A DNA stretch of 64,000 nt from JAVVHH01 sp963835135 (GTDB lineage: Bacteria; Pseudomonadota; Alphaproteobacteria; Acetobacterales; Acetobacteraceae), in NCBI GenBank assembly GCA_963835135.1, contig CAWIEF010000002.1, positions 1-64,000 on the forward strand, in the 5' to 3' direction. The position numbers and the translations under genes were made by a program. Below are positions 46,577 to 55,574 of this stretch, in pieces. Positions within the stretch are counted from its first letter, which is position 1, and each line of letters opens with the position of its first letter. The notes below the pieces were generated by a model. That model was not told the origin of the DNA and made no database searches. It saw nothing but the letters and a program-made list of their open reading frames with translations.

Positions 46577-47782
46577 ATGACGACATCCCCTTCCATGACC
46601 GACCGGGTGAATGACCTGGCAGCGTTGCTCGAGCAGCGGATCGAGGCGATCGAGCCCGCGCTGATCGCCACGAGGCGCGACATCCACGCCCATCCCGAGC
46701 TGGGCATGGAAACGCCGCGAACCGCCGCCCTGGTCGCCGCCGAGCTCACCCGGCTCGGCCTCTCGCCCCGCACCGGCGTCGGCGGCCACGGGGTCACCGC
46801 CGAGATCGAAGGCGGCGCGCCGGGGCCGACGCTGCTGATCCGCGCCGACATGGACGCGCTGCCGATCGCCGAGCAGACCGGGCTCGACTTCGCCAGCACG
46901 ATCCCGGGCCGGATGCATGCCTGCGGCCACGACATCCACACGGCGACGCTGCTGGGCGTGAGCGAGGTGCTGACAGGGCTCGCGCCGCGGCTGCGCGGCC
47001 GGGTTCGGCTGGTATTCCAGCCGGCGGAAGAGACACCAGAAAGTGGCGCGAAGGCCATGGTCGAAGCGGGTGCCGCGGACGGGGCGGATTACGCATTGGC
47101 ATTCCACAACCGGCCCGAAATGCCGGTTGGACAGTTCGGTTACACAAGGGGCGCAGCCGGCGCGTCGGCGGACGAGTTCGACGTCGTGTTGACCGGACGC
47201 TCCGGCCACGCGGCCCGGCCGCAGGCGGCGTTGGATCCGATCGTCACCGCCGCCTCGATCATCATGCAGTTGCAGACGGCCATCTCGCGCACGATGAACC
47301 CGCTGCAATCGGCCGTGCTAACCGTCGGGCACATCGAGGGCGGCTCGACCCACAACATCATCCCCGACACCTGCACCTTCCGCGGCACGGTGCGCTGCCG
47401 CTCGGAGGAGTCGCGCGACACGATGGAGGAGACGTTCCGCCGCATCGTCACCAATGGCGCTGCAGCGATGGGGGTCGCGAGCGACATCACCTATCACCGC
47501 GGCTGCCCGGCGGTGATCAATGACGACGGCGTGGTCGACCAGACCATTCGCGCCGTCGCTGCGCAATTCGGCGATGACAAGCTCGAACAGCTGCAGGGCG
47601 GCTTTGGGGCGGAAGATTTTTCCTATTTTTCCCAGCGCATCCCGTCCTGCCACCTCCTCGTCGGCGCCTCGCAGCCCGGGCGACAGGACCGCGTGCACAA
47701 TTCCGACTACCAGCCCGACGAGCGCTGCATCGCGGCCGGCGTCGCAGCGCTGTCGCGGGCAGCGCTGGACATCCTCTCCTGA
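46577..47782 (+). CDS. M20 family metallopeptidase/amidohydrolase (N-acyl amino acid deacylase type)
   Basis: A 401-residue binuclear metal hydrolase. The motifs are RRDIHAHPELGMET, RADMDALPIAE, HACGHDIHTATLLG, PAEETPESGAKAM and, near the C-terminus, GGFGAEDFSYFSQRIPSCH. The dimerisation domain contains TGRSGHAARPQ. This subgroup removes acyl groups from N-acyl amino acids, hippurate or indole-3-acetyl-amino acids. I use the ATG at 46577, with an alternative in-frame start at 46529. It is the first gene of a run that continues into an amino-acid ABC transporter, 14 bp after its stop. Confidence 0.88.
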   Translation: MTTSPSMTDRVNDLAALLEQRIEAIEPALIATRRDIHAHPELGMETPRTAALVAAELTRLGLSPRTGVGGHGVTAEIEGGAPGPTLLIRADMDALPIAEQTGLDFASTIPGRMHACGHDIHTATLLGVSEVLTGLAPRLRGRVRLVFQPAEETPESGAKAMVEAGAADGADYALAFHNRPEMPVGQFGYTRGAAGASADEFDVVLTGRSGHAARPQAALDPIVTAASIIMQLQTAISRTMNPLQSAVLTVGHIEGGSTHNIIPDTCTFRGTVRCRSEESRDTMEETFRRIVTNGAAAMGVASDITYHRGCPAVINDDGVVDQTIRAVAAQFGDDKLEQLQGGFGAEDFSYFSQRIPSCHLLVGASQPGRQDRVHNSDYQPDERCIAAGVAALSRAALDILS

Positions 47783-47796
47783 GAAAGGTTTCGACC

Positions 47797-48648
47797 ATGC
47801 GGCTCACCCGCAAGAACTTCATCGCCGCCGGGCTGGTCACGGTGGCGGGGCTCGCCCGTCCTGCGATTGCCAAGGAATGGACCACGGTCCGCGTCGCCAC
47901 CGAAGGCGCGTTCCCGCCGTTCAACTCCACCGCGCCGGACGGCACGCTGATCGGCTTCGAGCCCGACATGTGCGCCGAACTCGGCAGGCGGCAGAAGATC
48001 GCCATGCCGCTGCTCGCCCAAGCCTGGGACGGCATCATCCCTGGCCTACAGGACGGCAAGTACGACGCGATCAGCGACGGCATGTCCATCACCGCCAAGC
48101 GGGAGGAGGTGATCGCCTTCTCGCGGCCCTACACCAACAGCGGGTCGGGCTTCACCGTGCTCAAGGACGGCCCGCTCGCCGCCATCCCCGGCACCGGCGA
48201 GCGCGTTTCGCTGGATGACGAGGCGGCGTCCAAGGAGGTGGTGGCAACCCAGGCCAAAGTCCTGGCCGGCAAGACCGTCGCCGTGCAGGTCGCGACCATC
48301 CAGCTCGACCTGCTGAACAAGTATTTCAAAGACGTCGTCACGATCCGCACCTATGCGGCCGGGCCAGACACCTATCTCGACCTCAAGAACGGCCGGGTCG
48401 ACGCCGTCCTGTCGTCGACGACCAACGCCGCCCCGTTCATCAAACGCTCGCGCGGCGAACTGGCGCTGGCCGGCACTGCGTTCACCGGCGGCGTGCTGGG
48501 CCGCGGCTCCGCATTCGGGCTGCGCAAGAGCGACACGGAGCTGAAGGCGATCATCGACGCCGGGCTGACGTCCATGATCGACGATGGCTGGCTGAAGACG
48601 CTGTCGATGAAGTGGTTCGAGTTCGACGTGACGCCGCCCAAGGCCTGA
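47797..48648 (+). CDS. Polar amino acid ABC transporter substrate-binding protein
   Basis: A 283-residue periplasmic binding protein of solute-binding family 3. The signal peptide (TRKNFIAAGLVTVAGLARPAIA) ends near residue 25. The mature protein starts VRVATEGAFPPFNS and has IGFEPDMCAELGRRQ, DGIIPGLQDGKYDAISDGMSIT and KREEVIAFSRPY. These are the lysine/arginine/ornithine/histidine binding-protein landmarks. The ligand is an amino acid or derivative. It is followed by two permeases and an ATPase on one transcript. Confidence 0.9.
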   Translation: MRLTRKNFIAAGLVTVAGLARPAIAKEWTTVRVATEGAFPPFNSTAPDGTLIGFEPDMCAELGRRQKIAMPLLAQAWDGIIPGLQDGKYDAISDGMSITAKREEVIAFSRPYTNSGSGFTVLKDGPLAAIPGTGERVSLDDEAASKEVVATQAKVLAGKTVAVQVATIQLDLLNKYFKDVVTIRTYAAGPDTYLDLKNGRVDAVLSSTTNAAPFIKRSRGELALAGTAFTGGVLGRGSAFGLRKSDTELKAIIDAGLTSMIDDGWLKTLSMKWFEFDVTPPKA

Positions 48649-48655
48649 GGGCCGG

Positions 48656-49366
48656 GTGTTCGACGACCTGGCTTTGCTCGGCTTCGGGCCGGAGGGCTGG
48701 GGCCGCGCGCTGTTCGGGGCGGCGCTGACGACGGTCGCCGTATCGGTGTGCGCGTTCGTGATCGGGTTGGCGCTGGGCGTGCTGCTGGCCTGGGCGGCGG
48801 TGGGCGGCGGGCGGCTCGCGCGCCAGGCCGCGTATGGCTACGGCGTGGTCCTGCGCGGCGTGCCGGATCTGCTGGTGATCTATCTGTTTTATTTCGGCGG
48901 TCGGCAGGTGGTCGCTGCCCTTGCACGGCTGATTGGCATCGACGGCCCGGTCGACATCAGCGGGTTCGTGGCCGGAGCGCTGGCCATTGGGCTGATCTCG
49001 GCGGCCGGACAGGCGGAGGTGCTGCGCGGGGCATACGGCGTGATCCCGGGCGGCACGCTGGAGGCCGGGCTGGTCGGCGGCATGGGGCGTTGGACGCTGT
49101 TCCGCCGCGTGATCGTGCCGCAAGGGACCGTGACGGCGCTGCCCGGGCTGGGCAACCAGTGGCAGGGCGTGATCAAGGAATCGGCGCTGGTGTCGGTCAC
49201 CGGGCTGGTGGAAACGATGCGAGAGGTGACGATCGCCTCCGGATCGACCGACCTGCCGTTCCTATTTTACGCCGCTGGGGCCGCGATCTTCCTGCTGATC
49301 ACCACGGTCTCCGGGTTCGTGTTCCGCGCCGCGGAGTGGCGGGTGCGCCGCTGGGCGCCGCTGTAA
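48656..49366 (+). CDS. Polar amino acid ABC transporter permease
   Basis: A 236-residue HisM/HisQ-type permease with about five membrane helices. The EAA loop is visible as EAGLVGGMGRWTLFRRVIVPQ. The start is a GTG 8 bp after the binding-protein stop, and the next permease begins immediately at its stop. It forms a heterodimeric channel with the following protein. Confidence 0.88.
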   Translation: MFDDLALLGFGPEGWGRALFGAALTTVAVSVCAFVIGLALGVLLAWAAVGGGRLARQAAYGYGVVLRGVPDLLVIYLFYFGGRQVVAALARLIGIDGPVDISGFVAGALAIGLISAAGQAEVLRGAYGVIPGGTLEAGLVGGMGRWTLFRRVIVPQGTVTALPGLGNQWQGVIKESALVSVTGLVETMREVTIASGSTDLPFLFYAAGAAIFLLITTVSGFVFRAAEWRVRRWAPL

Positions 49367-50047
49367 GTGGACCAGAGCTTCCTCCTCGACGTGCTCCGAA
49401 AACTTTTGGCCGGGCTGCCGCTGACGATTGGGCTGACGATCCTGGCGCTGGCGGGCGGGGCGGTGTTGGCGCTGGCGCTGTCCGGGCTGCGGGCCAGTTC
49501 GCGGGCGGGTGCATGGATTGCGGACGGCTACGTGTTCGTGTTCCGCGGCTCGCCGCTGCTGATCCAGATCTTCATGATCTACTACGGCCTCCCGCAATTC
49601 GGCTTCGTCCGGCATGGCGTGCTCTGGCCGCTGCTGCGCGAGCCCTATGTCTGCGCCGCGCTAGCGTTCATGCTGAACGACGCGGCGTACACGTCCGAAA
49701 TCCTGCGCGGCGGCCTGCGTGCGGTGCCGCGCGGCGCGGTCGAGGCGGCCATGGTGGGCAATATGGGCCGCTGGACGACGCTACGCCGGATCGTGCTGCC
49801 GCTGGCCATCCGCCAGGCGCTGCCGGCCTACGGCATCGAGATCACCAGCATGATGAAGGCCACTTCGCTCGCCTCCGTCGTCACGCTGATGGACGTGACC
49901 GGCATCGCGCGCTCGCTGGTGTCGGAGACCTACCGCGCCATCGAGGTGTTCGGCGTAGCGGCGTTGATCTACCTCGCGCTCGTCACCGCCACGACGGCCG
50001 GCGTGCGCGCGCTCGAAGGGCATCTCTCGATCAAGGCGGCGGCATGA
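49367..50047 (+). CDS. Polar amino acid ABC transporter permease
   Basis: A 226-residue permease with the TM pattern VLRKLLAGLPLTIGLTILALA, VFRGSPLLIQIFMIYYGLPQ and the EAA loop EAAMVGNMGRWTTLRRIVLP. The start is a GTG directly after the preceding stop codon. It pairs with the previous permease. Its stop overlaps the ATPase start. Confidence 0.9.
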   Translation: MDQSFLLDVLRKLLAGLPLTIGLTILALAGGAVLALALSGLRASSRAGAWIADGYVFVFRGSPLLIQIFMIYYGLPQFGFVRHGVLWPLLREPYVCAALAFMLNDAAYTSEILRGGLRAVPRGAVEAAMVGNMGRWTTLRRIVLPLAIRQALPAYGIEITSMMKATSLASVVTLMDVTGIARSLVSETYRAIEVFGVAALIYLALVTATTAGVRALEGHLSIKAAA

Positions 50048-50817
50048 GGCAAGCGGTCCGGCTGCGCGGCATCCACAAGCATTACGGCCGGGCCCATGTG
50101 CTGCGCGGCATCGACCTCGAGGCGAACACCGGCGACGTCGTGTCGATCATCGGCAGCAGCGGCTCCGGAAAGAGCACGCTGCTGCGGTGCATCCCCTTTC
50201 TCGAACAGCCCGATTCCGGCGAGGTCACCGTCGGCGACGCCAGCCTGCGGAGGGAGACCGGCGGGACGCTGTCTCGCGTGGAAAAGGCGGCGATCCGGGC
50301 GATCCGCGGCCGCGTTGGGTTCGTGTTCCAGAATTTTTGCTTATGGCCGCATTTGACCGCGCTGGGCAACGTGATGGAGGTGCCGTTGCATGTCCAGAAG
50401 CGGCCACGGGCCGAGGTGCGCGAGGAGGCGGAGGCGCTGCTCGACAAGGTGGGCCTCTCGGCCCGGCGCGACGCCTATCCGGCACATCTGTCAGGGGGGC
50501 AGCAGCAACGCGTCGCCATCGCCCGCGCTCTGGCGATCCGCCCGGAGGCGCTGCTGTTCGACGAGCCGACCTCCGCGCTCGACCCGGAGTTGGTCGGCGA
50601 GGTCCTGACCGTGATCCGTGGCCTGGCCGAGGAGGGCCGCACGATGATCCTGGTGACGCACGAGATGACGTTTGCGCGGCATGTCTCGAGCAGGGCCATC
50701 TTCCTGCATGGCGGTGTCGTCGAGGAGGCCGGCTCGCCCGAGCAGGTGTTCGGCGACCCGGTCTCCGACCGCTGCCGCCGCTTCGTCGCCGGCCTGGCGG
50801 CGGGCGCCGTGCGGTGA
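50044..50817 (+). CDS. Polar amino acid ABC transporter ATP-binding protein
   Basis: A 257-residue ATPase with Walker A GSSGSGKST near residue 38, Q-loop VFQNFCLWPHLT, signature LSGGQQQR, Walker B LLFDEPTSALD and H-loop VTHEM. The opening RGIHKHYGRAHVLRGIDL fits the HisP/GlnQ family. It energises the importer. The ATG overlaps the second permease by four bases, closing a four-gene importer that is complete in the window. Confidence 0.93.
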   Translation: MRQAVRLRGIHKHYGRAHVLRGIDLEANTGDVVSIIGSSGSGKSTLLRCIPFLEQPDSGEVTVGDASLRRETGGTLSRVEKAAIRAIRGRVGFVFQNFCLWPHLTALGNVMEVPLHVQKRPRAEVREEAEALLDKVGLSARRDAYPAHLSGGQQQRVAIARALAIRPEALLFDEPTSALDPELVGEVLTVIRGLAEEGRTMILVTHEMTFARHVSSRAIFLHGGVVEEAGSPEQVFGDPVSDRCRRFVAGLAAGAVR

Positions 50818-50821
50818 TCCC

Positions 50822-50938
50822 CTAGTACCCGACCAGCAAGAGATCGAGCGCGCCCATGATGTCGTCGCTGCGGTCACCGAGGGACAGCACCGGCGATCGA
50901 AGCTCGTTGGCCAGCAGTGTGCCGATGAACTGCGTCAC
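50822..50938 (-). CDS. Possible small ORF (38 aa) in the gap before the decarboxylase gene
   Basis: On the minus strand a GTG-started frame of 38 codons ends in TAG. The translated peptide has protein-like composition (MTQFIGTLLANELRSP near the start and GALDLLLVGY at the end), unlike the Arg/Ala-rich shadow frames around it. A GAAGG lies about ten bases upstream. It may be a small gene or a remnant of a longer one. The rest of the gap 50818-51031 holds no other feature I recognise. Confidence 0.25.
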   Translation of the reverse strand: MTQFIGTLLANELRSPVLSLGDRSDDIMGALDLLLVGY

Positions 50939-51031
50939 ATCACATGCACCTTCAGCCAACCCACACGGCTGGCCAGCGCCGGCGATTCAGGCTTAACCCC
51001 TCCGCGACGTCGATGGCGGGTTGAGGACAGC

Positions 51032-53401
51032 ATGGAATACGAGCGCCACTTCAAGTTCTTGATCTGCGCGCCGTCGTTCAACGACGCCGATCTGGACTGG
51101 CTGCGGCTGCAGGAGATCGTGCGCGAGACGGAGCGGCTGGGGTTCAGCGTGCTCGTCGCGCGCAGCACGGACGACGCCGAACTGGCGATCCAGACCGATG
51201 CCGCGATCGGCTGCATGGTGGTGGACTGGGGCAAGAAGGGCGTGCTGAGCAAGCCGGCCGGGCTGATCTCGCTCGTGCGCAAGCGCGGCCTCGAGATGCC
51301 CATCATGCTCATGCTACGCCGCAAGCGGCTCGAAGATGTGCCGGTCGAGGTGCTGAACCACACCGACGGAACCATCTTCCTCTCGGAGGAGACGCCCGGC
51401 TTCGTCGCGCTGAACCTGGCGAGCCGGCTGCGGAACTATGCGGCGACGCTGAAGACGCCGTTCTTCGGCGCGCTGCTCGACTACTCCGAGCAGGGCAACC
51501 AGCTCTGGACCTGTCCCGGCCACAACGGCGGCATCTTCTATAGCCGCAGCCCGATCGGCCGCATCTTCACCGAGCATCTGGGCCCCGCGATCTTCCGCGA
51601 CGATCTGGACAACTCCGTCGTCGAGATGGGCGACCTGCTGACCCATGAGGGCCCGGCGCTCGAGGCCGAGAAGGCGGCGGCGCGCATCTTCGGCGCGGAG
51701 CGGACCTATTTCGTGCTCAACGGCACCTCGTCGTCCAACAAGATCGTGCTCGGCGCGCTGGTGGCACCCGGCGACCTCGTGCTGTTCGACCGCAACAACC
51801 ACAAGGCGGCCCATCACGGCGCCCTGCTGCTCGGCGGCGGCATCCCGATCTATCTGCCGACCGACCGCAACGCCTACGGCATGGTTGGCCCGATCGACTA
51901 CGAGGCGCTGGACGAAGCCCGCATCCGCGACGCGATCCGCACCAACCCGCTGGTCACCGATCCGGAGGCGTGGAAGGCCGAGCGGCCGCTTCGCGTCGCC
52001 GTCATCGAGCAGTGCACCTACGACGGAACCATCTACGACGCCCACTTGATCCTCGAGCGCCTCGGCCATCTCTGCGACTACATCCTGTTCGACGAAGCCT
52101 GGGCCGGGTTCATGAAATTCCATCCGCTGTTCGCCAAGCGCTTCGCCATGGGGCTGAACACGCTCGACGCGAACCAACCCGGCATCTTCGCCACCCAGTC
52201 GACGCACAAGCAGTTGGCGAGCTTCTCGCAAGCGTCGCAGATCCACGTGCGCGACAACCACATCAAGGGGCAACGCCGCCGGGTCGAGGCGCGGCGGTTC
52301 AACGAAAGCTTCCTGCTGCATGCCAGCACCAGCCCGTTCTACCCGATCTTCGCCTCGCTCGACGTCGGCGCCCACATGATGAAGGGCCGCTCGGGCATGG
52401 TGCTGTGGGACGACACGATCCGGCTCGGGATCGAGTTGCGCAAGAAATTGCGCATGATCCGCCGTGAATACGACGCCAGGGAGGCCGACCCGGCGCGGCG
52501 CTGGTTCCCGGACCCGTTCGTGCCCCACACGGTCCGCTGGAGGGCGCCGGGCGAGGAGACCGCGCGCGAGGTGCCGTGGGAGGATGTGCCGACCGACGAC
52601 CTGGTCGCCACGCCGGAGTACTGGGCGCTGGCGCCGGGGGAGAGCTGGCACGGCTTCAGCCGGATCGCGCCGGGTTACGCGATGACCGATCCGAACAAGC
52701 TCACGTTGCTGATGCCCGGCTTCGATCGGGTGACTGGGCAGTATCAGGAGCATGGCGTGCCGGCGGTGCTGCTGGCGGAGTATCTGCGCGAGAACCGGAT
52801 CGTGCCGGAGAAGAACGACCTGCACAGCATCCTGTTCCTGCTGACCCCGGGGGTGGAGAGCAGCAAGGCCGGCACGCTGCTGAGCTGGCTGGTGACGTTC
52901 AAGCGGTTGCACGACGAGAACGCGCCGCTGCAGGACGTGGTGCCCAATTTCGTGCGCAAACGCCCGTCGCGCTACCACGGGTTGGGATTGCGCGACCTGT
53001 GCGGGCAGATGCACCGGTTCTACCGCGAGCGGGACATCAGCCGGCTGCAGCACCAGCAATTCGATGCGGACTACCTGCCGGACCTGGTCATGAGCCCGCA
53101 GCAGGCGTCGCAGCTGCTGACGCGCAACAAGGTGGAATATCTGCCGATCAGCGAGATCCACGGCCGGGTCGCGGCGACGCTGATGCTGGTCTATCCGCCC
53201 GGAATCGCGCTGGTCGTGCCCGGGGAGCGGATCGGGCGCAACTCGTCGCCGATGGTGGACTACATGCTGGCGTTCGAGGCGCTGGAGAACGCATTCCCGG
53301 GCCTGAGCACGGAGATCCAGGGCGTTTATCGCGAGACCCAGCCGGGCGGCGAGATACGGTTCTACACCTACGTCATCGCCCGGGAGAACGAGGGCGCTTA
53401 G
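51032..53401 (+). CDS. Orn/Lys/Arg decarboxylase (class III, PLP-dependent)
   Basis: A 789-residue fold-type I decarboxylase that forms a diamine or agmatine from a basic amino acid. The N-terminal wing domain (~1-125) is a flavodoxin-like part with FLICAPSFNDADLDW. The core domain carries TCPGHNGGIFYSRSP, GTSSSNKIVLGALV and the PLP lysine in ATQSTHKQLASFSQ. The C-terminal domain (~640-780) ends in RFYTYVIAREN. Which substrate it prefers is not clear from these blocks. A GAGGA site precedes the ATG. It lies 10 bp before the FUSC gene on the same strand. Confidence 0.88.
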   Translation: MEYERHFKFLICAPSFNDADLDWLRLQEIVRETERLGFSVLVARSTDDAELAIQTDAAIGCMVVDWGKKGVLSKPAGLISLVRKRGLEMPIMLMLRRKRLEDVPVEVLNHTDGTIFLSEETPGFVALNLASRLRNYAATLKTPFFGALLDYSEQGNQLWTCPGHNGGIFYSRSPIGRIFTEHLGPAIFRDDLDNSVVEMGDLLTHEGPALEAEKAAARIFGAERTYFVLNGTSSSNKIVLGALVAPGDLVLFDRNNHKAAHHGALLLGGGIPIYLPTDRNAYGMVGPIDYEALDEARIRDAIRTNPLVTDPEAWKAERPLRVAVIEQCTYDGTIYDAHLILERLGHLCDYILFDEAWAGFMKFHPLFAKRFAMGLNTLDANQPGIFATQSTHKQLASFSQASQIHVRDNHIKGQRRRVEARRFNESFLLHASTSPFYPIFASLDVGAHMMKGRSGMVLWDDTIRLGIELRKKLRMIRREYDAREADPARRWFPDPFVPHTVRWRAPGEETAREVPWEDVPTDDLVATPEYWALAPGESWHGFSRIAPGYAMTDPNKLTLLMPGFDRVTGQYQEHGVPAVLLAEYLRENRIVPEKNDLHSILFLLTPGVESSKAGTLLSWLVTFKRLHDENAPLQDVVPNFVRKRPSRYHGLGLRDLCGQMHRFYRERDISRLQHQQFDADYLPDLVMSPQQASQLLTRNKVEYLPISEIHGRVAATLMLVYPPGIALVVPGERIGRNSSPMVDYMLAFEALENAFPGLSTEIQGVYRETQPGGEIRFYTYVIARENEGA

Positions 53402-53411
53402 AGATCGGACC

Positions 53412-55367
53412 GTGTCGGACGAGCCCAAACCACCCTTCCTCAGCCTGCCGGGCTTCTATCCCGACGCCATTCCGTATGCGCTGCGCACGGCGGCCGCGCT
53501 GATCCTGGCGTATGGGGTCGGCTTTTACGCCCAACTTCCGGCGGCGAGTTCCGCGGGGATTACCGTCGGCATCATCGCCCAGCCCTCGGCCGGAATGGCG
53601 CTATCGAAGGCGTTCTACCGCGTCGCCGGCACCGTGATCGGTTGCATCGTCAGCATCGTCTTCGGCGCGGCCTTCGGGCAGGACCGCACCATGCTGCTGT
53701 TCGCATTTGCGCTCTGGATGGGGCTCTGCTCCGCCGCCGCGACGATCCTGCGGGATTTTCGCTCCTACGGCGCGGCCATCAGCGGCTATACCGTGGCGAT
53801 CATCGCCATCGGCGGGATCGATGATCCGAACGGGCTGCTGCTGGCCTCGCTGAACCGGACCGCTGCCATCCTGCTCGGCATCGCCTCCGTCGCGCTGGTC
53901 AACTCGCTGTTCGGTGGGGTGCCCGCGCTGGATGGGCTGATCGCCAAGCTGCGCGGCGAGCGTGACAAGGTCACCCGCTTCGTCGTCGACGCGCTCGAGG
54001 GCCGCGAGATCCCGGACGATCTTACGCTCACGCAGCGCGTGGCCAGCATCACCGGGCTGCAGACCGACGCGACCTATGCGGCGGCCGAGCAGATCAATGG
54101 CCGCCGCCGTAGCCGCGGCGCCCAGGTCGCCATCGGATCGCTGCTGACGGCCGTCTCGGCCAGCCGCACCATTGCCGGCGTCCTCTCCGGTGAGACCAGT
54201 CCGGCGGTCCGCGACTATTTGCGGGCCGCGGCCGCGAGCCTGCACGATGGCACCGAGATGCCGGCCGCGCCGAGACCGGACGGCCCGTTCGACGCGTTGC
54301 TGGTGGAGCGGGCGACTTCGGTGCTGCTGCGCATGGGCCATGTCGACGCCGGCATCGCGGTGCTGACGGGCGGCGACGCGCCGCTGCCCGAGATCGTGCT
54401 GCGGCAGACCCATGATTGGCCCGCCGCGTTCTTCAGCGCGGTGCGCACCAGCATCGCGTTCGGACTGACCGCCGCATTTGGCGTGCTCGCCGGCTGGCCG
54501 AGCGCCACGCTCATGCTGATCCAGCAGGCTGCCTTCGTCGGCCTGCTAGGCGCCAATCCGACGCCTACCCTCGCGAGCAAGGGCTTCATCATCCCGCTCT
54601 TCCCCATCGCGCTGGTGATCGGGCTCGTCGAGTTCGCCGCCCTGCCGCTCACGTCGGGCTTCGGGCCATTCGGCCTGCTCGTCGGCGGAACCATGTTCGT
54701 GACCGCCCTGCTGATCCGACACAAGCGGCTGGCCTCCTTCGCCGGCGCCGCTCTCATCTACGTCACTCTGCTGCTGTCGCCGACCAACCCCGCCAGCTTC
54801 GATCTCGAGAGCTTCATCAACACCACGCTGCAGGTGTTCCTCGCGACGGTGTTCACCCTGCTGACGTTCCTGCTCATCTTGCCGGTGTCGCCAAAACGTC
54901 GCCTGTACCGGATGGTGGCAGCCGTGGCGCGAGATCTCCGCGCGTCGCTCCGGGCGGAGAGGCCGGCGCAGGACCCTGCCATCGCCCAAGCCCGGCTTTA
55001 CGATCGGCTGGTCCGCGCGTTGACGTTCCTCGGCAGACCGACCGGCGCGCGCAGGGCGCTGCTCTCCCACCTCTATCACCTCGGCATCTCCGACATCGCG
55101 CTGAACCGGGCCCGCACCGGTCTGCACGCCATCAGTCGCTCGGCGCGAACCGATGACGGCCTCGATCCCGCGTTGGCGAGCGCCTGGCAGGCGCTCGACC
55201 GGGCCGACTTCCCCGGCATGCTCGATGCCGCGCGCACGTTGCTCTCCACGCCCGGCGTTTGGCCGAGCGTGCCGGGGCAACAGGCCGTCTCGGGCTTGAC
55301 CGACCTGGCCTACCAGGAGGGGGCTCAGCATCGCGTGACCCGCTTCTACACGCTCATGACGAGCTGA
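53412..55367 (+). CDS. FUSC family efflux protein (AaeB/fusaric acid resistance type)
   Basis: A 651-residue membrane protein in two membrane halves. The N-terminal half begins GFYPDAIPYALRTAAALILAYGVGFYAQL, followed by PSAGMALSKAFYRVAGTVIGC. The C-terminal half has SIAFGLTAAFGVLAGWPSAT. This is the FUSC/AaeB architecture, used for efflux of aromatic or other organic acids through a tripartite pump. The start is a GTG 10 bp after the decarboxylase stop. The next two genes encode a small DUF1656 protein and a HlyD adaptor, a standard AaeXAB-like set. Confidence 0.85.
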   Translation: MSDEPKPPFLSLPGFYPDAIPYALRTAAALILAYGVGFYAQLPAASSAGITVGIIAQPSAGMALSKAFYRVAGTVIGCIVSIVFGAAFGQDRTMLLFAFALWMGLCSAAATILRDFRSYGAAISGYTVAIIAIGGIDDPNGLLLASLNRTAAILLGIASVALVNSLFGGVPALDGLIAKLRGERDKVTRFVVDALEGREIPDDLTLTQRVASITGLQTDATYAAAEQINGRRRSRGAQVAIGSLLTAVSASRTIAGVLSGETSPAVRDYLRAAAASLHDGTEMPAAPRPDGPFDALLVERATSVLLRMGHVDAGIAVLTGGDAPLPEIVLRQTHDWPAAFFSAVRTSIAFGLTAAFGVLAGWPSATLMLIQQAAFVGLLGANPTPTLASKGFIIPLFPIALVIGLVEFAALPLTSGFGPFGLLVGGTMFVTALLIRHKRLASFAGAALIYVTLLLSPTNPASFDLESFINTTLQVFLATVFTLLTFLLILPVSPKRRLYRMVAAVARDLRASLRAERPAQDPAIAQARLYDRLVRALTFLGRPTGARRALLSHLYHLGISDIALNRARTGLHAISRSARTDDGLDPALASAWQALDRADFPGMLDAARTLLSTPGVWPSVPGQQAVSGLTDLAYQEGAQHRVTRFYTLMTS

Positions 55368-55371
55368 CCCG

Positions 55372-55566
55372 ATGTGGCGCGAAACCAACATTTTCGGCAT
55401 CTACATGTCGCCGCTGATCGTTTACTCGCTCGTCGCGTTGCTGCTCTGGCTGCCGCTGCGCTCCGCGATGTTCCGCTTGGGACTGCACCGGTGGCTGTTC
55501 AACCCGGCGGTGGCGCAACTGGCCCTGTATCTCTGCCTGCTCGCAGCCCTGGTCACCTGGTTTTAG
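55372..55566 (+). CDS. DUF1656 family small membrane protein (AaeX-like)
   Basis: A 64-residue protein with two hydrophobic segments (ETNIFGIYMSPLIVYSLVALLLWLP across residues ~4-28 and VAQLALYLCLLAALVTWF at the end) joined by a short basic loop with LGLHRWLFNP. This is the DUF1656/AaeX pattern found next to FUSC proteins. The role in the pump is not established. It begins 4 bp after the FUSC stop and ends 8 bp before the HlyD gene. Confidence 0.85.
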   Translation: MWRETNIFGIYMSPLIVYSLVALLLWLPLRSAMFRLGLHRWLFNPAVAQLALYLCLLAALVTWF

Positions 55567-55574
55567 AAAGCCTC

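Noticed and set aside
51314..53428. A 704-codon frame opposite the decarboxylase gene
   Set aside because: It is an antisense shadow with biased composition; the decarboxylase on the plus strand has PLP-binding and catalytic motifs.
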